A stretch of 64,000 bases of DNA from Panacagrimonas sp052386745 (GCA_052386745.1 JBQTJW010000005.1:62001-126000); one strand, 5' to 3'; shown: positions 34,488 to 43,479, counted from the first letter of the stretch. Notes: generated by a model not told the origin, from the sequence alone. Translations and numbers: made by a program.

Positions 34488-34600
34488 TTTCGGGTCTGGA
34501 TGTAAACGAATCCCACCAGGAAGATCACCGCGAGCAGGGCGTGAACCAGCGCCAGGATGATGTTCTGGCGCGACTTCTTCACCTGCAGGGGGGCAGCCAT
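34484..34600 (-). CDS. Cytochrome oxidase small assembly protein (38 residues)
   Basis: This gene is short. It reads MAAPLQVKKSRQNIILALVH and continues with a hydrophobic segment (ALLAVIFLVGFVYIQTRK) to a TGA at 34486-34484. ATG codons at 34606 and 34609 are alternative starts. A basic N-terminus and a single membrane segment match the tiny proteins called cytochrome oxidase small assembly protein in betaproteobacteria. It fills the space between ctaD (13 bases upstream) and ctaG, which it overlaps by four bases. The role is inferred from position. Confidence 0.82.
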   Translation of the reverse strand: MAAPLQVKKSRQNIILALVHALLAVIFLVGFVYIQTRK

Positions 34601-34613
34601 CTGCATCATCGAA

Positions 34614-36278
34614 TCAGGCGGTCTTGTGGTGGCCGTAACCATCACCCGTGTCGTGCACGGCCGTCACCTCCGAGTCTCCGACGACGGGAGGATCGTTGAA
34701 CGTGTGGTAGGGAGCCGGGGACGGCACGGTCCACTCCAGACCATGTGCGCCTTCCCAGACGCGATCCGTTGCCTTCTGACCCTTCTTCATCATGCAGGCG
34801 ATCATGTTGAAGATGAAGATGAACTGCGCAAGGAAAAACACGAACGCCCCGACCGTCGAGATCACGTTGAAATCAGTGAACTGCACGGCGTAGTCAGGCA
34901 CGCGGCGCTGCATGCCGGCCAGCCCCGAGAAATGCTGCGGGAAGAAGGTGACATTGACGAAGATGGCCGAAAGCCAGAAGTGCACCTTGCCCCAGAACTC
35001 GTTGTACATGATGCCGGACCATTTCGGGATCCAGTAGTACACCGCGGCAATGATGGAGAACACGGCGCCCGGCACCAGCACGTAGTGGAAATGCGCGACC
35101 ACGAAGTAGGTGTCGTGGTACTGGAAGTCCACCGGCGCGATGGCCAGCATCAGGCCAGAGAAGCCACCGATGGAGAACAGGAACACGAAAGCGATCGAGA
35201 ACAGCATGGGCGTCTCGAAGGTCATCGAGCCGCGCCACATGGTCGCAATCCAGTTGAACACCTTCACGCCCGTGGGCACCGCGATCAGCATGGTGCTGAA
35301 CATGAAGAACAGCTCACCCGCCAGCGGCATGCCGACGGTGAACATGTGGTGCGCCCAGACGATGAAGCTCAGGAAGGCGATGGACGCGGTGGCATACACC
35401 ATCGAGTCGTAACCGAAGAGCGTTTTGCGGGCGAAGGTCGGGATGATGGTCGACACCACGCCGAAGGCCGGCAGGATGAGGATGTACACCTCCGGGTGTC
35501 CGAAGAACCAGAAGATGTGCTGGAACATCACCGGGTCACCACCGCCGCTGGCGGTGAAGAAGCTGGTGCCGAAATACTTGTCGGTGAGCAGCATGGTGAC
35601 TGCGCCCGCGAGCACCGGCATGGTTGCGATGAGCAGGTACGCCGTGATCAGCCAGGTCCAGCAGAACAGCGGCATCTTCAGCAGCGTCATCCCCGGTGCG
35701 CGCAGGTTCAGGATGGTCACGACGACGTTGATCGCGCCCGTGATCGAGCTGATGCCCATCAGGTGGATGGCGAAGATCAGGAACGGGAAGCCGCCGCCCG
35801 TCTGCAGGACAAGCGGGGGATACATCGTCCAGCCACCCGCAGGACCGCCACCCGGCATGAAAATGGTGGACAGGAGCAGGGTGAAAGCAAACGGCAGAAT
35901 CCAGAAACCCCAGTTGTTGACGCGCGGAAGCGCCATGTCCGGCGCGCCGACCATCATCGGCACCATCCAGTTCGCCAGCCCGGTGAATCCGGGCATGACG
36001 CCGCCGAAGATCATCACCAGCGCGTGCAGCGTGGTCATCTGGTTGAAGAACTCCGGATCCACGAACTGAAGGCCGGGATGCCAGAGCTCGGCACGGATCA
36101 CCAGCGACATCAGGCCGCCGATGAAAAACATGGAGAACGAGAAGATCAGGTACAGCGTGCCCAGATCTTTATGGTTGGTCGTCTTGACCCAGCGCATGAA
36201 GCCCGGCTCGGGACCATGGTGAGCGTGGTCGTCATGATCGTGTCCTGCGTGATCGTGCGCGTGATCGTGCGTAGCCAT
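34614..36278 (-). CDS. ctaD: Cytochrome c oxidase subunit I
   Basis: 554 residues from ATG 36278 with GAGGAA upstream. Twelve membrane segments are seen. Haem and copper ligands are in TTLHALVMIFGGV (low-spin haem), WFFGHPEVYILILPAFG (CuB His, cross-linked Tyr, proton-channel Glu), WAHHMFTVGM (CuB pair) and VVAHFHYVLVPG (haem a3 and haem a). The PEVY Glu marks an A1-type proton pump. The first 22 residues are a His/Asp-rich tail (MATHDHAHDHAGHDHDDHAH), which might hold metal. It forms the catalytic core of the aa3 oxidase with subunit II. Confidence 0.98.
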   Translation of the reverse strand: MATHDHAHDHAGHDHDDHAHHGPEPGFMRWVKTTNHKDLGTLYLIFSFSMFFIGGLMSLVIRAELWHPGLQFVDPEFFNQMTTLHALVMIFGGVMPGFTGLANWMVPMMVGAPDMALPRVNNWGFWILPFAFTLLLSTIFMPGGGPAGGWTMYPPLVLQTGGGFPFLIFAIHLMGISSITGAINVVVTILNLRAPGMTLLKMPLFCWTWLITAYLLIATMPVLAGAVTMLLTDKYFGTSFFTASGGGDPVMFQHIFWFFGHPEVYILILPAFGVVSTIIPTFARKTLFGYDSMVYATASIAFLSFIVWAHHMFTVGMPLAGELFFMFSTMLIAVPTGVKVFNWIATMWRGSMTFETPMLFSIAFVFLFSIGGFSGLMLAIAPVDFQYHDTYFVVAHFHYVLVPGAVFSIIAAVYYWIPKWSGIMYNEFWGKVHFWLSAIFVNVTFFPQHFSGLAGMQRRVPDYAVQFTDFNVISTVGAFVFFLAQFIFIFNMIACMMKKGQKATDRVWEGAHGLEWTVPSPAPYHTFNDPPVVGDSEVTAVHDTGDGYGHHKTA

Positions 36279-36330
36279 GTTCTATTCCTCGACGCTGATT
36301 TCAGGCTTCTATGCCGAACCGTTGATTGAT

Positions 36331-37575
36331 TTACTTGCCGCGCTGGGCTGCAACCTGCGAAGCCTGGACCACGCCGCCACTGTTCCCCCAAGAATTGCCG
36401 ACGTAGGTCACCACCGCCGCCACATCGGCGTCAGACAGATGCGCAAACGGAGGCATCACGTTCTTGCCCTTTAGCACCTGGGTTACGAACGCGTCCGCCG
36501 GCCCCTTCACAACGGGACTCCCATGCAGCGAAGGAAACGTCGGCGGCATGCCCTGCCCGCCCGCCTGATGGCACGCTGCGCAATTGCCGTTGAATACCTT
36601 TTCGCCGGCCGCGATCAGGCTTTCCTTGGATGCGCCCGCCGGTGCCGCCGCAGCGGCAGGAGCAGGCGCAGCAGCGACTTCGACAGGCGCCGCCGCGGCC
36701 GGATGGGCTGGCGCCGCGTCGGAGGCGACGGCCGGTGCGGCCGCAGCCACCTCCTCCTTCTTCTGCCCTTCGATCCAGGCCTTGTAGTCAGCCTTGGATA
36801 CCACCTTGACGACAATCGGCATGAACCCATGGTCGCGGCCGCAGAGTTCAGCGCAGACCCCGCGATAAGTGCCTTCCTTGTCGACCTTGGTCCAGATTTC
36901 GTTCACGTACCCCGGAATGGCGTCCTTCTTAACCGAAAAGGCCGGCACCCACCAGGCGTGGATCACATCGTTTGCAGTGACGAGGAACCGGATCTTGGTA
37001 TCCACCGGCAGCACCAGCGGGTGGTCCACGTCGACCAGATAGTTTTCCACCGTGTTGGGATCGATGCCAGAACCGAGCTGGCGAGCGCGGTTGGAATCTG
37101 CCGTCAACGACGAGAAAAACTTCACGTCGGTGCCGACGTACTCGTACTGCCATTTCCACTGATAACCGGTGACCTTCACCGTCATTTCCGCATGGCGCGT
37201 GTCATCCATGCGGATGAGCGTTCCCGCTGCGGGGATGGCCATGCTGATGAGGATCACGAACGGAATCGCAGTCCAGATGATTTCCACGGTCGTGGATTCG
37301 TGGAAATCGGCCGGCTTGGGATGCACCGAGCGGCGATGGGCGAACACCGAGTAGAACATCGCGCCAAATACGACCACGGCGATGGCGACGCAGACCCAGA
37401 AGATCAGCATGTGCAGGTCATAGACTTCGCGGCTGATCTCGGTCACGCCCTTCGTGATGTTCCAGCGCTCGCCCGTGTAGGCCATGGCCGACGCGCTCGC
37501 GAGACACCCCGCCACCGCCATTGCCGATCGGGACAGCAGCCGCGATGCGGTCAGGCTGAGCTTGTTCTTCGCCAT
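36331..37575 (-). CDS. ctaC: Cytochrome c oxidase subunit II fused to cytochrome c
   Basis: 414 residues from ATG 37575. A signal-like first segment (about 13-32) and two membrane helices are followed by the CuA domain with GYQWKWQYEYVG, DVIHAWWVPAFSVKKDA and CAELCGRDHGFM carrying the CuA ligands. An Ala/Pro-rich linker (about 275-325) leads to a cytochrome c domain with CAACHQAGG and a Met ligand near KNVMPPF. Electrons from soluble cytochrome c enter here. Fused subunit II (caa3-like) is common in this group. It starts right at the DUF2244 stop and precedes ctaD by 52 bases. Confidence 0.97.
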   Translation of the reverse strand: MAKNKLSLTASRLLSRSAMAVAGCLASASAMAYTGERWNITKGVTEISREVYDLHMLIFWVCVAIAVVVFGAMFYSVFAHRRSVHPKPADFHESTTVEIIWTAIPFVILISMAIPAAGTLIRMDDTRHAEMTVKVTGYQWKWQYEYVGTDVKFFSSLTADSNRARQLGSGIDPNTVENYLVDVDHPLVLPVDTKIRFLVTANDVIHAWWVPAFSVKKDAIPGYVNEIWTKVDKEGTYRGVCAELCGRDHGFMPIVVKVVSKADYKAWIEGQKKEEVAAAAPAVASDAAPAHPAAAAPVEVAAAPAPAAAAAPAGASKESLIAAGEKVFNGNCAACHQAGGQGMPPTFPSLHGSPVVKGPADAFVTQVLKGKNVMPPFAHLSDADVAAVVTYVGNSWGNSGGVVQASQVAAQRGK

Positions 37576-38091
37576 CTATCCTTCTCCCAAAGTCATTTTT
37601 GCCTGCGCCGCCACTGCTGGCGCGACGGGCGTTCTTAGCAATTCGCGAAACCGTACCAGCAATGCTTCCTTCTCTTCCAGGATCAGGCAGCGCCCGATCT
37701 CGATTCTTTGTCCCGAACTGCCGAGCATCAGGTGCCCGGCCTGCCGGTTTCGCGGGTCGGGCTCGATCCAGGCCCGGGTCCACGCGCGCGGCAATTCGAT
37801 CACCGTTCCCGCACCGCGCCCGATCATTCCCACTTCCAGCCTGACCCGAAGCGCAGAAAACCTCACCACCTCGCGATACCCGTTGCGCCGCATCGCCACA
37901 ATCAGCGCAGTGCCCAGCGCCGCGAGTTCGAGCCCAGCAAAAGGTAGCACCGGCCAGAAACCCAACCAGGTGCAATACGCGGCACAACCCAGGGTGCCAA
38001 GACTCGCCAGCCCCATGAAGGTCCATGCGCCGCGCACACTCAGGGAAGCGTTGGGGCCAATCACGAAACAACTTTCGTGGGCTGCGTCCAA
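37576..38091 (-). CDS. DUF2244 integral membrane protein
   Basis: 171 residues from a TTG at 38091; no better start was found nearby and the ribosome site is weak. Two hydrophobic segments (about 22-60) follow a short SCFVIGPNASLSVRG lead, matching the DUF2244 pattern, and a cytoplasmic domain ends with IEIGRCLILEEKEALLVRFR. The function is unknown. The gene sits directly in front of ctaC without a gap, as often seen in betaproteobacterial oxidase loci, so it may be the first gene of the operon. The 228 bases upstream hold no other gene. Confidence 0.82.
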   Translation of the reverse strand: MDAAHESCFVIGPNASLSVRGAWTFMGLASLGTLGCAAYCTWLGFWPVLPFAGLELAALGTALIVAMRRNGYREVVRFSALRVRLEVGMIGRGAGTVIELPRAWTRAWIEPDPRNRQAGHLMLGSSGQRIEIGRCLILEEKEALLVRFRELLRTPVAPAVAAQAKMTLGEG

Positions 38092-38319
38092 GGGAGTGTG
38101 TGGGGACCAGACTTCTTGTATGTGGCTGCGCGTCGAGCGTGGCGTCCGGCGCGGATTCTAGTTGAAGCACGCGAACGCGCGCAAAGCATGGGAAAAGGCC
38201 GCCAGCCCATCGCCCGGCGCCATGCAAAAAAGAGCTTGCCAGTGGCAGCGAAAATGCCACGCGACGCGCTTCTGGGCCCGTCTGCGGTACCGGTCGGTGC
38301 ACGCCCCGCGGCCACCCGC

Positions 38320-39030
38320 CTACGCCCGAACCAGGATCTCGCGCAACACCCCGGCGAAAGGCCGCTCGTCGCCGCGGATGACGCCCAGCAGCGGCACCTC
38401 CAGGCGATTGCGCAGATCCTCGATGTTGGCCGTCAGCGCCGGCATGCGCGTCGGCAGCACATTGGCGACCCACCCCAGCAGCCGCGTCCCGCTGGCGATC
38501 GAGCGGGCCGTGAGCAGCGCGTGGTTGAGGCAGCCCAGGCGCATGCCAACGACCAGCACCACCGGCCACTGCCGGCCACTGACCCAGTCCGCAATCGTGG
38601 CACGGCCGTCCAGCGGCACCTGCCAGCCCCCTGCCCCTTCGACGATGACCAGCTCGTGCCGGCGTGCCAACCACGCGAGCGCCGTATCCAAAAGGCGTAG
38701 GTCGATACCGACGCCGTCTGCGCGCGCGGCCAGGTGCGGCGCAATCGGGCGCCGCAGGGCATAGGGATTGATTCGATCGAGCGGCAGCACGCTGCCACTT
38801 GCCTTCTGCAGCTGGCGCGCGTCGCTGTTGACCCAGCCGTCCGCCGTCTGCCGGCACCCGGCGGCCACGGGCTTGTAGCCGCAGGCCCGGATGCCCTGCT
38901 CCCGCGCCGCCCGCAACAGGCCGCAGCTCACGCGCGTCTTGCCCACGCCCGTGTCGGTGCCGGTGATGAAGATCGTGCGAGCCGACGAGCCCTTGCGCAC
39001 GGTGCCGCCGTCCGGATGTGCCCCCTTCAT
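38320..39030 (-). CDS. bioD: Dethiobiotin synthetase
   Basis: 236 residues from ATG 39030, overlapping the bioF stop by four bases. The P-loop is FITGTDTGVGKTRVSCGLL, followed by GYKPVAAGC, the PYALRRPIAPHLAA substrate motif and VIVEGAGGWQVPLD, all standard for BioD. It uses ATP and CO2 to close the ureido ring of dethiobiotin. It is the last gene of the bioB-bioF-bioD group. Confidence 0.96.
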   Translation of the reverse strand: MKGAHPDGGTVRKGSSARTIFITGTDTGVGKTRVSCGLLRAAREQGIRACGYKPVAAGCRQTADGWVNSDARQLQKASGSVLPLDRINPYALRRPIAPHLAARADGVGIDLRLLDTALAWLARRHELVIVEGAGGWQVPLDGRATIADWVSGRQWPVVLVVGMRLGCLNHALLTARSIASGTRLLGWVANVLPTRMPALTANIEDLRNRLEVPLLGVIRGDERPFAGVLREILVRA

Positions 39031-40223
39031 CCCGAGCGGACGGCCGCAGCGAGCGCATCCAGCAGCGCATCGATCTGGTCGGCGGAATGCGCAGCAGACA
39101 GGGTGATCCTCAGCCGCGAGGTGCCCTCGGGCACCGTGGGAGGCCGAATGCCGGCCACCCAGAACCCGCGCTCGTACAGCGCACGCGAAATGGCCATGGT
39201 GCGCGCCGCGTCGCCGATGACCAGCGGCAGGATCGGCGTGGACGCGTGCAGTCCGGCGGACTGGCCCTCCGGCGGGCCCAGCTTCAGCCCGAGCTGGCCG
39301 GCGCCGTTCACCAGGTGCCGGATATTGGCGTGCAGGCATTCGCGCAGCCCCGGCTCGGTCTCGACGATGCGCAGCGCTTCGCGCGCCGCGGCGGCGATGG
39401 CCGGCGGCGGCGCGGTCGAAAACACCCAGCTGCGGGCGCGCTGGATCAGGAACTCGATGAGGTTCTCGCTGCCGGCCACGAAGGCCCCGGCTGCGCCCAG
39501 GGACTTGCCGAGCGTGGCCACGTAAATGTCGGGCCGCACGCCAAAAAACTCGGGGGCGCCGCGACCGTTCCGGCCGATCACGCCGAAGCCGTGGGCGTCA
39601 TCGATCATCAGCGCGGCGGCGCGCGCGCGGCACAGCTCGGACAGCTGCGGCAGCGGCGCCAGGTCGCCGTCCATGCTGAACACGGCGTCGGTGACCAGCA
39701 GGCGCATCTCGTCGTCCGCCCGCGGTGCGCTCAGGGCGTCGTCGAACGCGCGGACATCGGCGTGCCGCACGCGCTCGTAATGCGCGCCGGACAGGCGCCC
39801 GCCGTCGATCAGCGAGGCGTGGTTGAGTTCGTCGGCCACCAGAACGTCGTGACGAGTGAGCAGCGCCTTCAGCACGCCCAGGTTGGCCGCCCAGCCCGAG
39901 GAGAACAGCAGCACGCGCGGGAAGCCGGTGAACGCCGCGAGCGCCTCCTCCAGGTCCCGGTGCGCCGCGCTGTAGCCGCTGATGAGCGCTGAAGCCCCGC
40001 TTCCGGTGCCGTGCCGGGCGAGCGCCTGCTGGGCGGCGGCGGCAACACGCGGGTCGGACGCCAGTCCCAGGTAATCGTTGCTGCAGAAATTGAGGCAGTC
40101 GCGCCCGTCCACGCGGATGCGAACGCCGTGCGCGCCCTCGATGGTGCGGCGGGTGCGGTAGAGATCGGCCGCGCGCTGGACGGCCAGTTCGGCCCGGAGC
40201 CGCGCTTCGAGGGGGGAGGTCAT
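39027..40223 (-). CDS. bioF: 8-amino-7-oxononanoate synthase
   Basis: 398 residues from ATG 40223 with GGGGGGAGG upstream (4-base spacing is short). PLP features are CLNFCSNDYLGLASDP near the N-terminus, DELNHASLIDG, DDAHGFGVIGRNGRG and the Schiff-base Lys in VATLGKSLGAAGAFVAG. It condenses pimeloyl-ACP/CoA with alanine. It follows bioB after 48 bases that contain a strong hairpin, and it is coupled to bioD. Confidence 0.97.
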   Translation of the reverse strand: MTSPLEARLRAELAVQRAADLYRTRRTIEGAHGVRIRVDGRDCLNFCSNDYLGLASDPRVAAAAQQALARHGTGSGASALISGYSAAHRDLEEALAAFTGFPRVLLFSSGWAANLGVLKALLTRHDVLVADELNHASLIDGGRLSGAHYERVRHADVRAFDDALSAPRADDEMRLLVTDAVFSMDGDLAPLPQLSELCRARAAALMIDDAHGFGVIGRNGRGAPEFFGVRPDIYVATLGKSLGAAGAFVAGSENLIEFLIQRARSWVFSTAPPPAIAAAAREALRIVETEPGLRECLHANIRHLVNGAGQLGLKLGPPEGQSAGLHASTPILPLVIGDAARTMAISRALYERGFWVAGIRPPTVPEGTSRLRITLSAAHSADQIDALLDALAAAVRSG

Positions 40224-40230
40224 CGAAATT

Positions 40231-40256
40231 GCGCCGCGGCATTCACGCCGCGGCGC
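40231..40256 (-). terminator. Intercistronic hairpin between bioB and bioF
   Basis: GCGCCGCGG (40231-40239) pairs with CCGCGGCGC (40248-40256) over 8 bases, ending eight bases before the bioF start on the minus strand. It is followed by AATTTCG rather than a T-tract. It may stabilise the bioB message or reduce bioF expression. Confidence 0.5.
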
Positions 40257-40271
40257 CAAATGGCGGTGGCT

Positions 40272-41324
40272 TCAGCAGCAGGCCGCGCCGCTGCACGTCG
40301 GCCCCGCCATTAGCGGCAGCGCAGCTTCCACCAGGGGCTCGACCGCGTTCTGCTCCTGGCCTTGCACGCGGATGCCGAGCCGCGCCAGCAGCGCCCGGTC
40401 CTTCAGGTTCTGCGGGTTTTCGGTGGTGAGCAGCTTGTCGCCATAGAAGATGGAGTTGGCGCCCGCGAAGAAGCACAGCGCCTGGAGCTCGTCGCTCATG
40501 GCGGTGCGACCTGCCGACAGGCGCACGGCCGAGCGCGGCATCATGATGCGCGCCACCGCGATCTGGCGGACGAAATCCAGCGGATCGATCGCGTCCACGC
40601 CCTTGAGCGGCGTGCCCTCCACCTGCACCAGGTTGTTGATGGGCACGCTGTCGGGGTGCGCGGGCAGGTTGGCCAGCTGCCGCAGCAGTTCGGCGCGATC
40701 CTCGGGCTGCTCGCCCATGCCGACGATGCCGCCGCAGCAGGTCTTCATGCCGGCCTTGCGCACGTGTTCCAGCGTATCCAGCCGGTCCTGGTAGGTGCGC
40801 GTGGTGATGATCTTGCCGTAGAACTCCGGCGAGGTATCGAGGTTGTGGTTGTAGTAATCCAGGCCCGCGTCGGCGAGCCGCTGCGCCTGCGATTCCTTCA
40901 GCATGCCCAGCGTCATGCAGGTTTCCAGGCCCAGTTCCTTGACCTCGCGCACCATGGCCTCGACCTTGCCCAGGTCGCGATCCTTGGGCGAGCGCCAGGC
41001 CGCGCCCATGCAGAAGCGCGTGGCGCCGTTGGCCTTGGCTTCGCGGGCCGCCTCCACCACCGCCTGCACTTCGATCAGCGGCTCCTTTTTCAGGCCGGTC
41101 TCAAAGCGCACCGACTGCGGGCAATAGCCGCAATCCTCCGGGCAGGCGCCGGTCTTGATCGACAGCAGGGTGGAAAGCTGCACCGTGTTGCGGGGGTGGT
41201 GCTGCCGGTGCAGCGTGTGCGCCTGGAACAGCAAGTCGTTGAACGGCATGGCAAACAGCGCCTGCACCTGTTCGCGCGTCCAGTCGTGGCGCAGGTCTGG
41301 GTCAGGGCGGGACAGGTCGTTCAC
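40272..41324 (-). CDS. bioB: Biotin synthase (radical SAM)
   Basis: 350 residues from a GTG at 41324 (VNDLSRPDPDLRHDWTREQV). The radical SAM cysteines are in TGACPEDCGYCPQS (C-x3-C-x2-C). YYNHNLDTSPEFYG, GGIVGMGE and the Arg ligand of the 2Fe-2S cluster in RSAVRLSAGR follow. It inserts sulfur into dethiobiotin. The C-terminus ends in a Cys-rich tail (PTCSGAACC). It is divergent from comF with about 100 bases between the starts, where the promoter must lie. Confidence 0.97.
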   Translation of the reverse strand: MNDLSRPDPDLRHDWTREQVQALFAMPFNDLLFQAHTLHRQHHPRNTVQLSTLLSIKTGACPEDCGYCPQSVRFETGLKKEPLIEVQAVVEAAREAKANGATRFCMGAAWRSPKDRDLGKVEAMVREVKELGLETCMTLGMLKESQAQRLADAGLDYYNHNLDTSPEFYGKIITTRTYQDRLDTLEHVRKAGMKTCCGGIVGMGEQPEDRAELLRQLANLPAHPDSVPINNLVQVEGTPLKGVDAIDPLDFVRQIAVARIMMPRSAVRLSAGRTAMSDELQALCFFAGANSIFYGDKLLTTENPQNLKDRALLARLGIRVQGQEQNAVEPLVEAALPLMAGPTCSGAACC

Positions 41325-41424
41325 GGGGGATTCTCGGAGGTTTGATTGGACCAATGGCTTGCACCGCGGCGGCGCTGCCTTCACTGTCAGGCGAGTTTCC
41401 GAGCCTGGGCGCGAGGTTGTCAAC

Positions 41425-42120
41425 TTGAACCTGCATGCGTGGGTTGACGACCTGATCCATCTCCTTGCCCCGCCCGCGTGCGCGTTCTGTGGCCAGCCCG
41501 GAACGCCGGACGAAGCCTGCTCCGGCTGCGAATCCGACCTGCCCTGGAACCGGGTCTGCTGCCCCGGCTGCGCCCAGCCGTCTGCCGCCGCAGCGCTCTG
41601 CGCCGACTGCCTGCGCCGGCCCCGCGCCTTCGACGCGGCCTGGACGGCGTTCGTGCTCGCCGACCCCGTGCGCCGCGGCATCCACCGCCTGAAATACGCC
41701 GCGCGCTTCGACGAGGGGCGGACCCTGGGCCGCCTGATGGCCCGCCGCCTGGCGCAACGGCAGGTCGCCCTGCCGGACCTGGTGATTCCGGTGCCCTTGA
41801 AGCGCTCGCGCCTGTTCTTCCGGGGCTATAACCAGACACTGGAGCTGGCGCGTGCGCTCACGTCGATCCTGCCGCTCCAGGTCGTTCCCGATGCGGCGCA
41901 ACTGGTGCGCACGCCGCTGGAGCAGATTGGCCAGACGGCCGCGCAGCGGCGGCGCAACCTGCGCGGCGCGTTTGCCATCGATCGCGACCTGTCCGGCAAG
42001 CGCGTCGCGCTGCTGGATGACGTCATGACCACCGGCGCCACCCTGGAAGCCCTGGCCCGGGCCGCCCGCAAGGCCGGCGCCGCCCACATCGAAGCCTGGG
42101 CGCTGGCGCGGGCGCCGTAA
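41425..42120 (+). CDS. ComF family phosphoribosyltransferase-like protein
   Basis: 231 residues from a TTG at 41425, chosen because GAGG lies nine bases upstream; an upstream extension runs antisense to bioB. The N-terminal zinc finger has Cys pairs (CAFCGQPGTPDEACSGC, CCPGCAQP, CADCL). The C-terminal half is a PRTase fold with DLVIPVPLKRSRLFFRGYNQ and the PRPP loop VALLDDVMTTGATLEALARA. ComF proteins are linked to DNA uptake and, next to bioB in proteobacteria, were once named GntX. The function is not firmly known. Confidence 0.88.
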   Translation: MNLHAWVDDLIHLLAPPACAFCGQPGTPDEACSGCESDLPWNRVCCPGCAQPSAAAALCADCLRRPRAFDAAWTAFVLADPVRRGIHRLKYAARFDEGRTLGRLMARRLAQRQVALPDLVIPVPLKRSRLFFRGYNQTLELARALTSILPLQVVPDAAQLVRTPLEQIGQTAAQRRRNLRGAFAIDRDLSGKRVALLDDVMTTGATLEALARAARKAGAAHIEAWALARAP

Positions 42121-42140
42121 CAGCCGCCAGCCCGGGCGGG

Positions 42141-42617
42141 CTAGGTCCGGGAGCTCTCGGCCGCCTTTTCGATGCGTTCCAGAAACTCGTCGGCAAGAGC
42201 GGAGAACTTGCCCTGGATGAACGCCGGTGCGATGGCCTTGAACATCGCCGGAACGGGAACGCCGCGCAGCTCCCCGTAGACGGTCAGCTTGAGCGCGGCC
42301 GCGGCACCTTCACCGCTGAACTCGATGCGCCCGTCGATCACCGCGTTGCCGATGTCTCGCAGCCCCTCCCAGCGCACCGTGGCAGCGTCTGGTTCCACGG
42401 TGCAACGCGTGCCGAAAACCACGTCGTGCGCGATCTTGGCGGCCGGCGAGCCAATGGTCTTGAGGTCGAGCTGGTAGCCGGCATTTCCCAGCGGCGTCAG
42501 CTTCTTGAGCTTGGGAAACTGACGGAGCGTGCCTTCGGTGTCGCGCAGCAAGGCCGCGACCTGTGCGGCGGACAGCGTGACGGGCCGCTGCCGAGTGACT
42601 TCGATCGTGATGTTCAA
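42141..42617 (-). CDS. SRPBCC (START-like) domain protein
   Basis: 158 residues from a TTG at 42617, which has GGAGGGG eight bases upstream and fits better than the in-frame ATG 12 codons before. The chain alternates beta strands with one long C-terminal helix (AIAPAFIQGKFSALADEFLE). This fits the helix-grip fold of SRPBCC proteins, which bind lipids or polyketide-like ligands. No catalytic motif is recognised. It converges with comF after 20 bases and follows adk (107 bases) on the minus strand. Confidence 0.6.
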   Translation of the reverse strand: MNITIEVTRQRPVTLSAAQVAALLRDTEGTLRQFPKLKKLTPLGNAGYQLDLKTIGSPAAKIAHDVVFGTRCTVEPDAATVRWEGLRDIGNAVIDGRIEFSGEGAAAALKLTVYGELRGVPVPAMFKAIAPAFIQGKFSALADEFLERIEKAAESSRT

Positions 42618-42724
42618 ATCTGCCCCTCCCCAGGATTCAGGGGAGGTTGGCACGGGCCTCTGCCTGAAGCCTTGGCCGGCGCGTCAGGCGGCGCGACGAA
42701 CAAGGCCAAGGCCGGTGCCTGCCG

Positions 42725-43288
42725 CTACTTCAGCGCGCCGAGGATGCGCTGGAAAATCTCTTCGAGGCCGCCTACGCCTTCCACGGTCACGAGCTTGCCC
42801 TGCCCTTCGTAGTAGGCCAGCAGCGGGCTGGTCTCGGCGTTGTAGACCTTGATGCGGTTGCGGATCACGTCTTCCTTGTCGTCGGCGCGACCTTCCTTGA
42901 CGGCGCGTTCGAGCAGGCGCGTGACGATTTCCTGGTCGTCCACGTGCAGGTGCACGGCCTTGCCGATTCCAGGCTGACCGAGCTTGACCAGCATCTGGTC
43001 GAGGACCTGCGCCTGCGTGGTGTTGCGCGGGAAGCCGTCGAGGATGAAGCCGTTCTTCGCATCCGGCTCGGCCAGGCGTTCCTGCACGATGCCGATCACG
43101 ATGTCGTCCGCCACCAGGCCACCGGCGTCCATGGCGATCTTCGCGATCTTGCCGAGCGCGGTGCCGGACTTCACGGCCGCGCGCAGGGCGTCCCCGGTCG
43201 AAATCTTGGGGATTCCCAACTGGCCTACCAGCTTGTCCCCCTGCGTGCCCTTGCCCGATCCCGGCGCGCCCAGCAGTACTAGTCTCAT
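42725..43288 (-). CDS. adk: Adenylate kinase, short-LID form
   Basis: 187 residues from ATG 43288. The P-loop is LLGAPGSGKGTQ (residues 5-16). ISTGDALRAAV, FILDGFPRNTTQAQ and the LID region LLERAVKEGRADDKEDVIRN follow. The LID is short and has no zinc Cys, unlike E. coli Adk (214 residues). It balances ATP, ADP and AMP in the cytoplasm. AMP and pyrophosphate released by the biotin and CoA-ligase reactions are handled by it and by the two pyrophosphatases that follow. Confidence 0.96.
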   Translation of the reverse strand: MRLVLLGAPGSGKGTQGDKLVGQLGIPKISTGDALRAAVKSGTALGKIAKIAMDAGGLVADDIVIGIVQERLAEPDAKNGFILDGFPRNTTQAQVLDQMLVKLGQPGIGKAVHLHVDDQEIVTRLLERAVKEGRADDKEDVIRNRIKVYNAETSPLLAYYEGQGKLVTVEGVGGLEEIFQRILGALK

Positions 43289-43470
43289 TTCGATGCGTCG
43301 CTTCTCTATTTAGTCCTGTGCCGGACAAGAACGTAGGTACTTCCGAAGATCGAGACCCGACCCCAGGGCCAAGCCTCGCGGGTACTCGCCGCATGAATTG
43401 TGCCGGATGAACAGGCCTTTCGGCCAGCGCGGCACCCTATAACCGGCCTGGCGATGCCCTGGAATCGCAG

Positions 43471-43479
43471 TGCTATGAT
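43471..43479 (+). promoter_or_regulatory. Extended -10 promoter candidate for hppA
   Basis: TGCTATGAT gives a TG-n extended -10 element (TATGAT at 43474-43479) in the 301-base gap between adk and hppA. The -35 region is weak, as allowed for extended -10 promoters. The leader to the hppA start would be about 105 bases. The rest of the gap shows no gene. Confidence 0.5.

Noticed and set aside
34557..36329. Long plus-strand frame across ctaD
   Set aside because: It is antisense to a full-length, fully conserved oxidase subunit I. Its His/Arg/Asp-rich sequence is typical of a GC-rich shadow.
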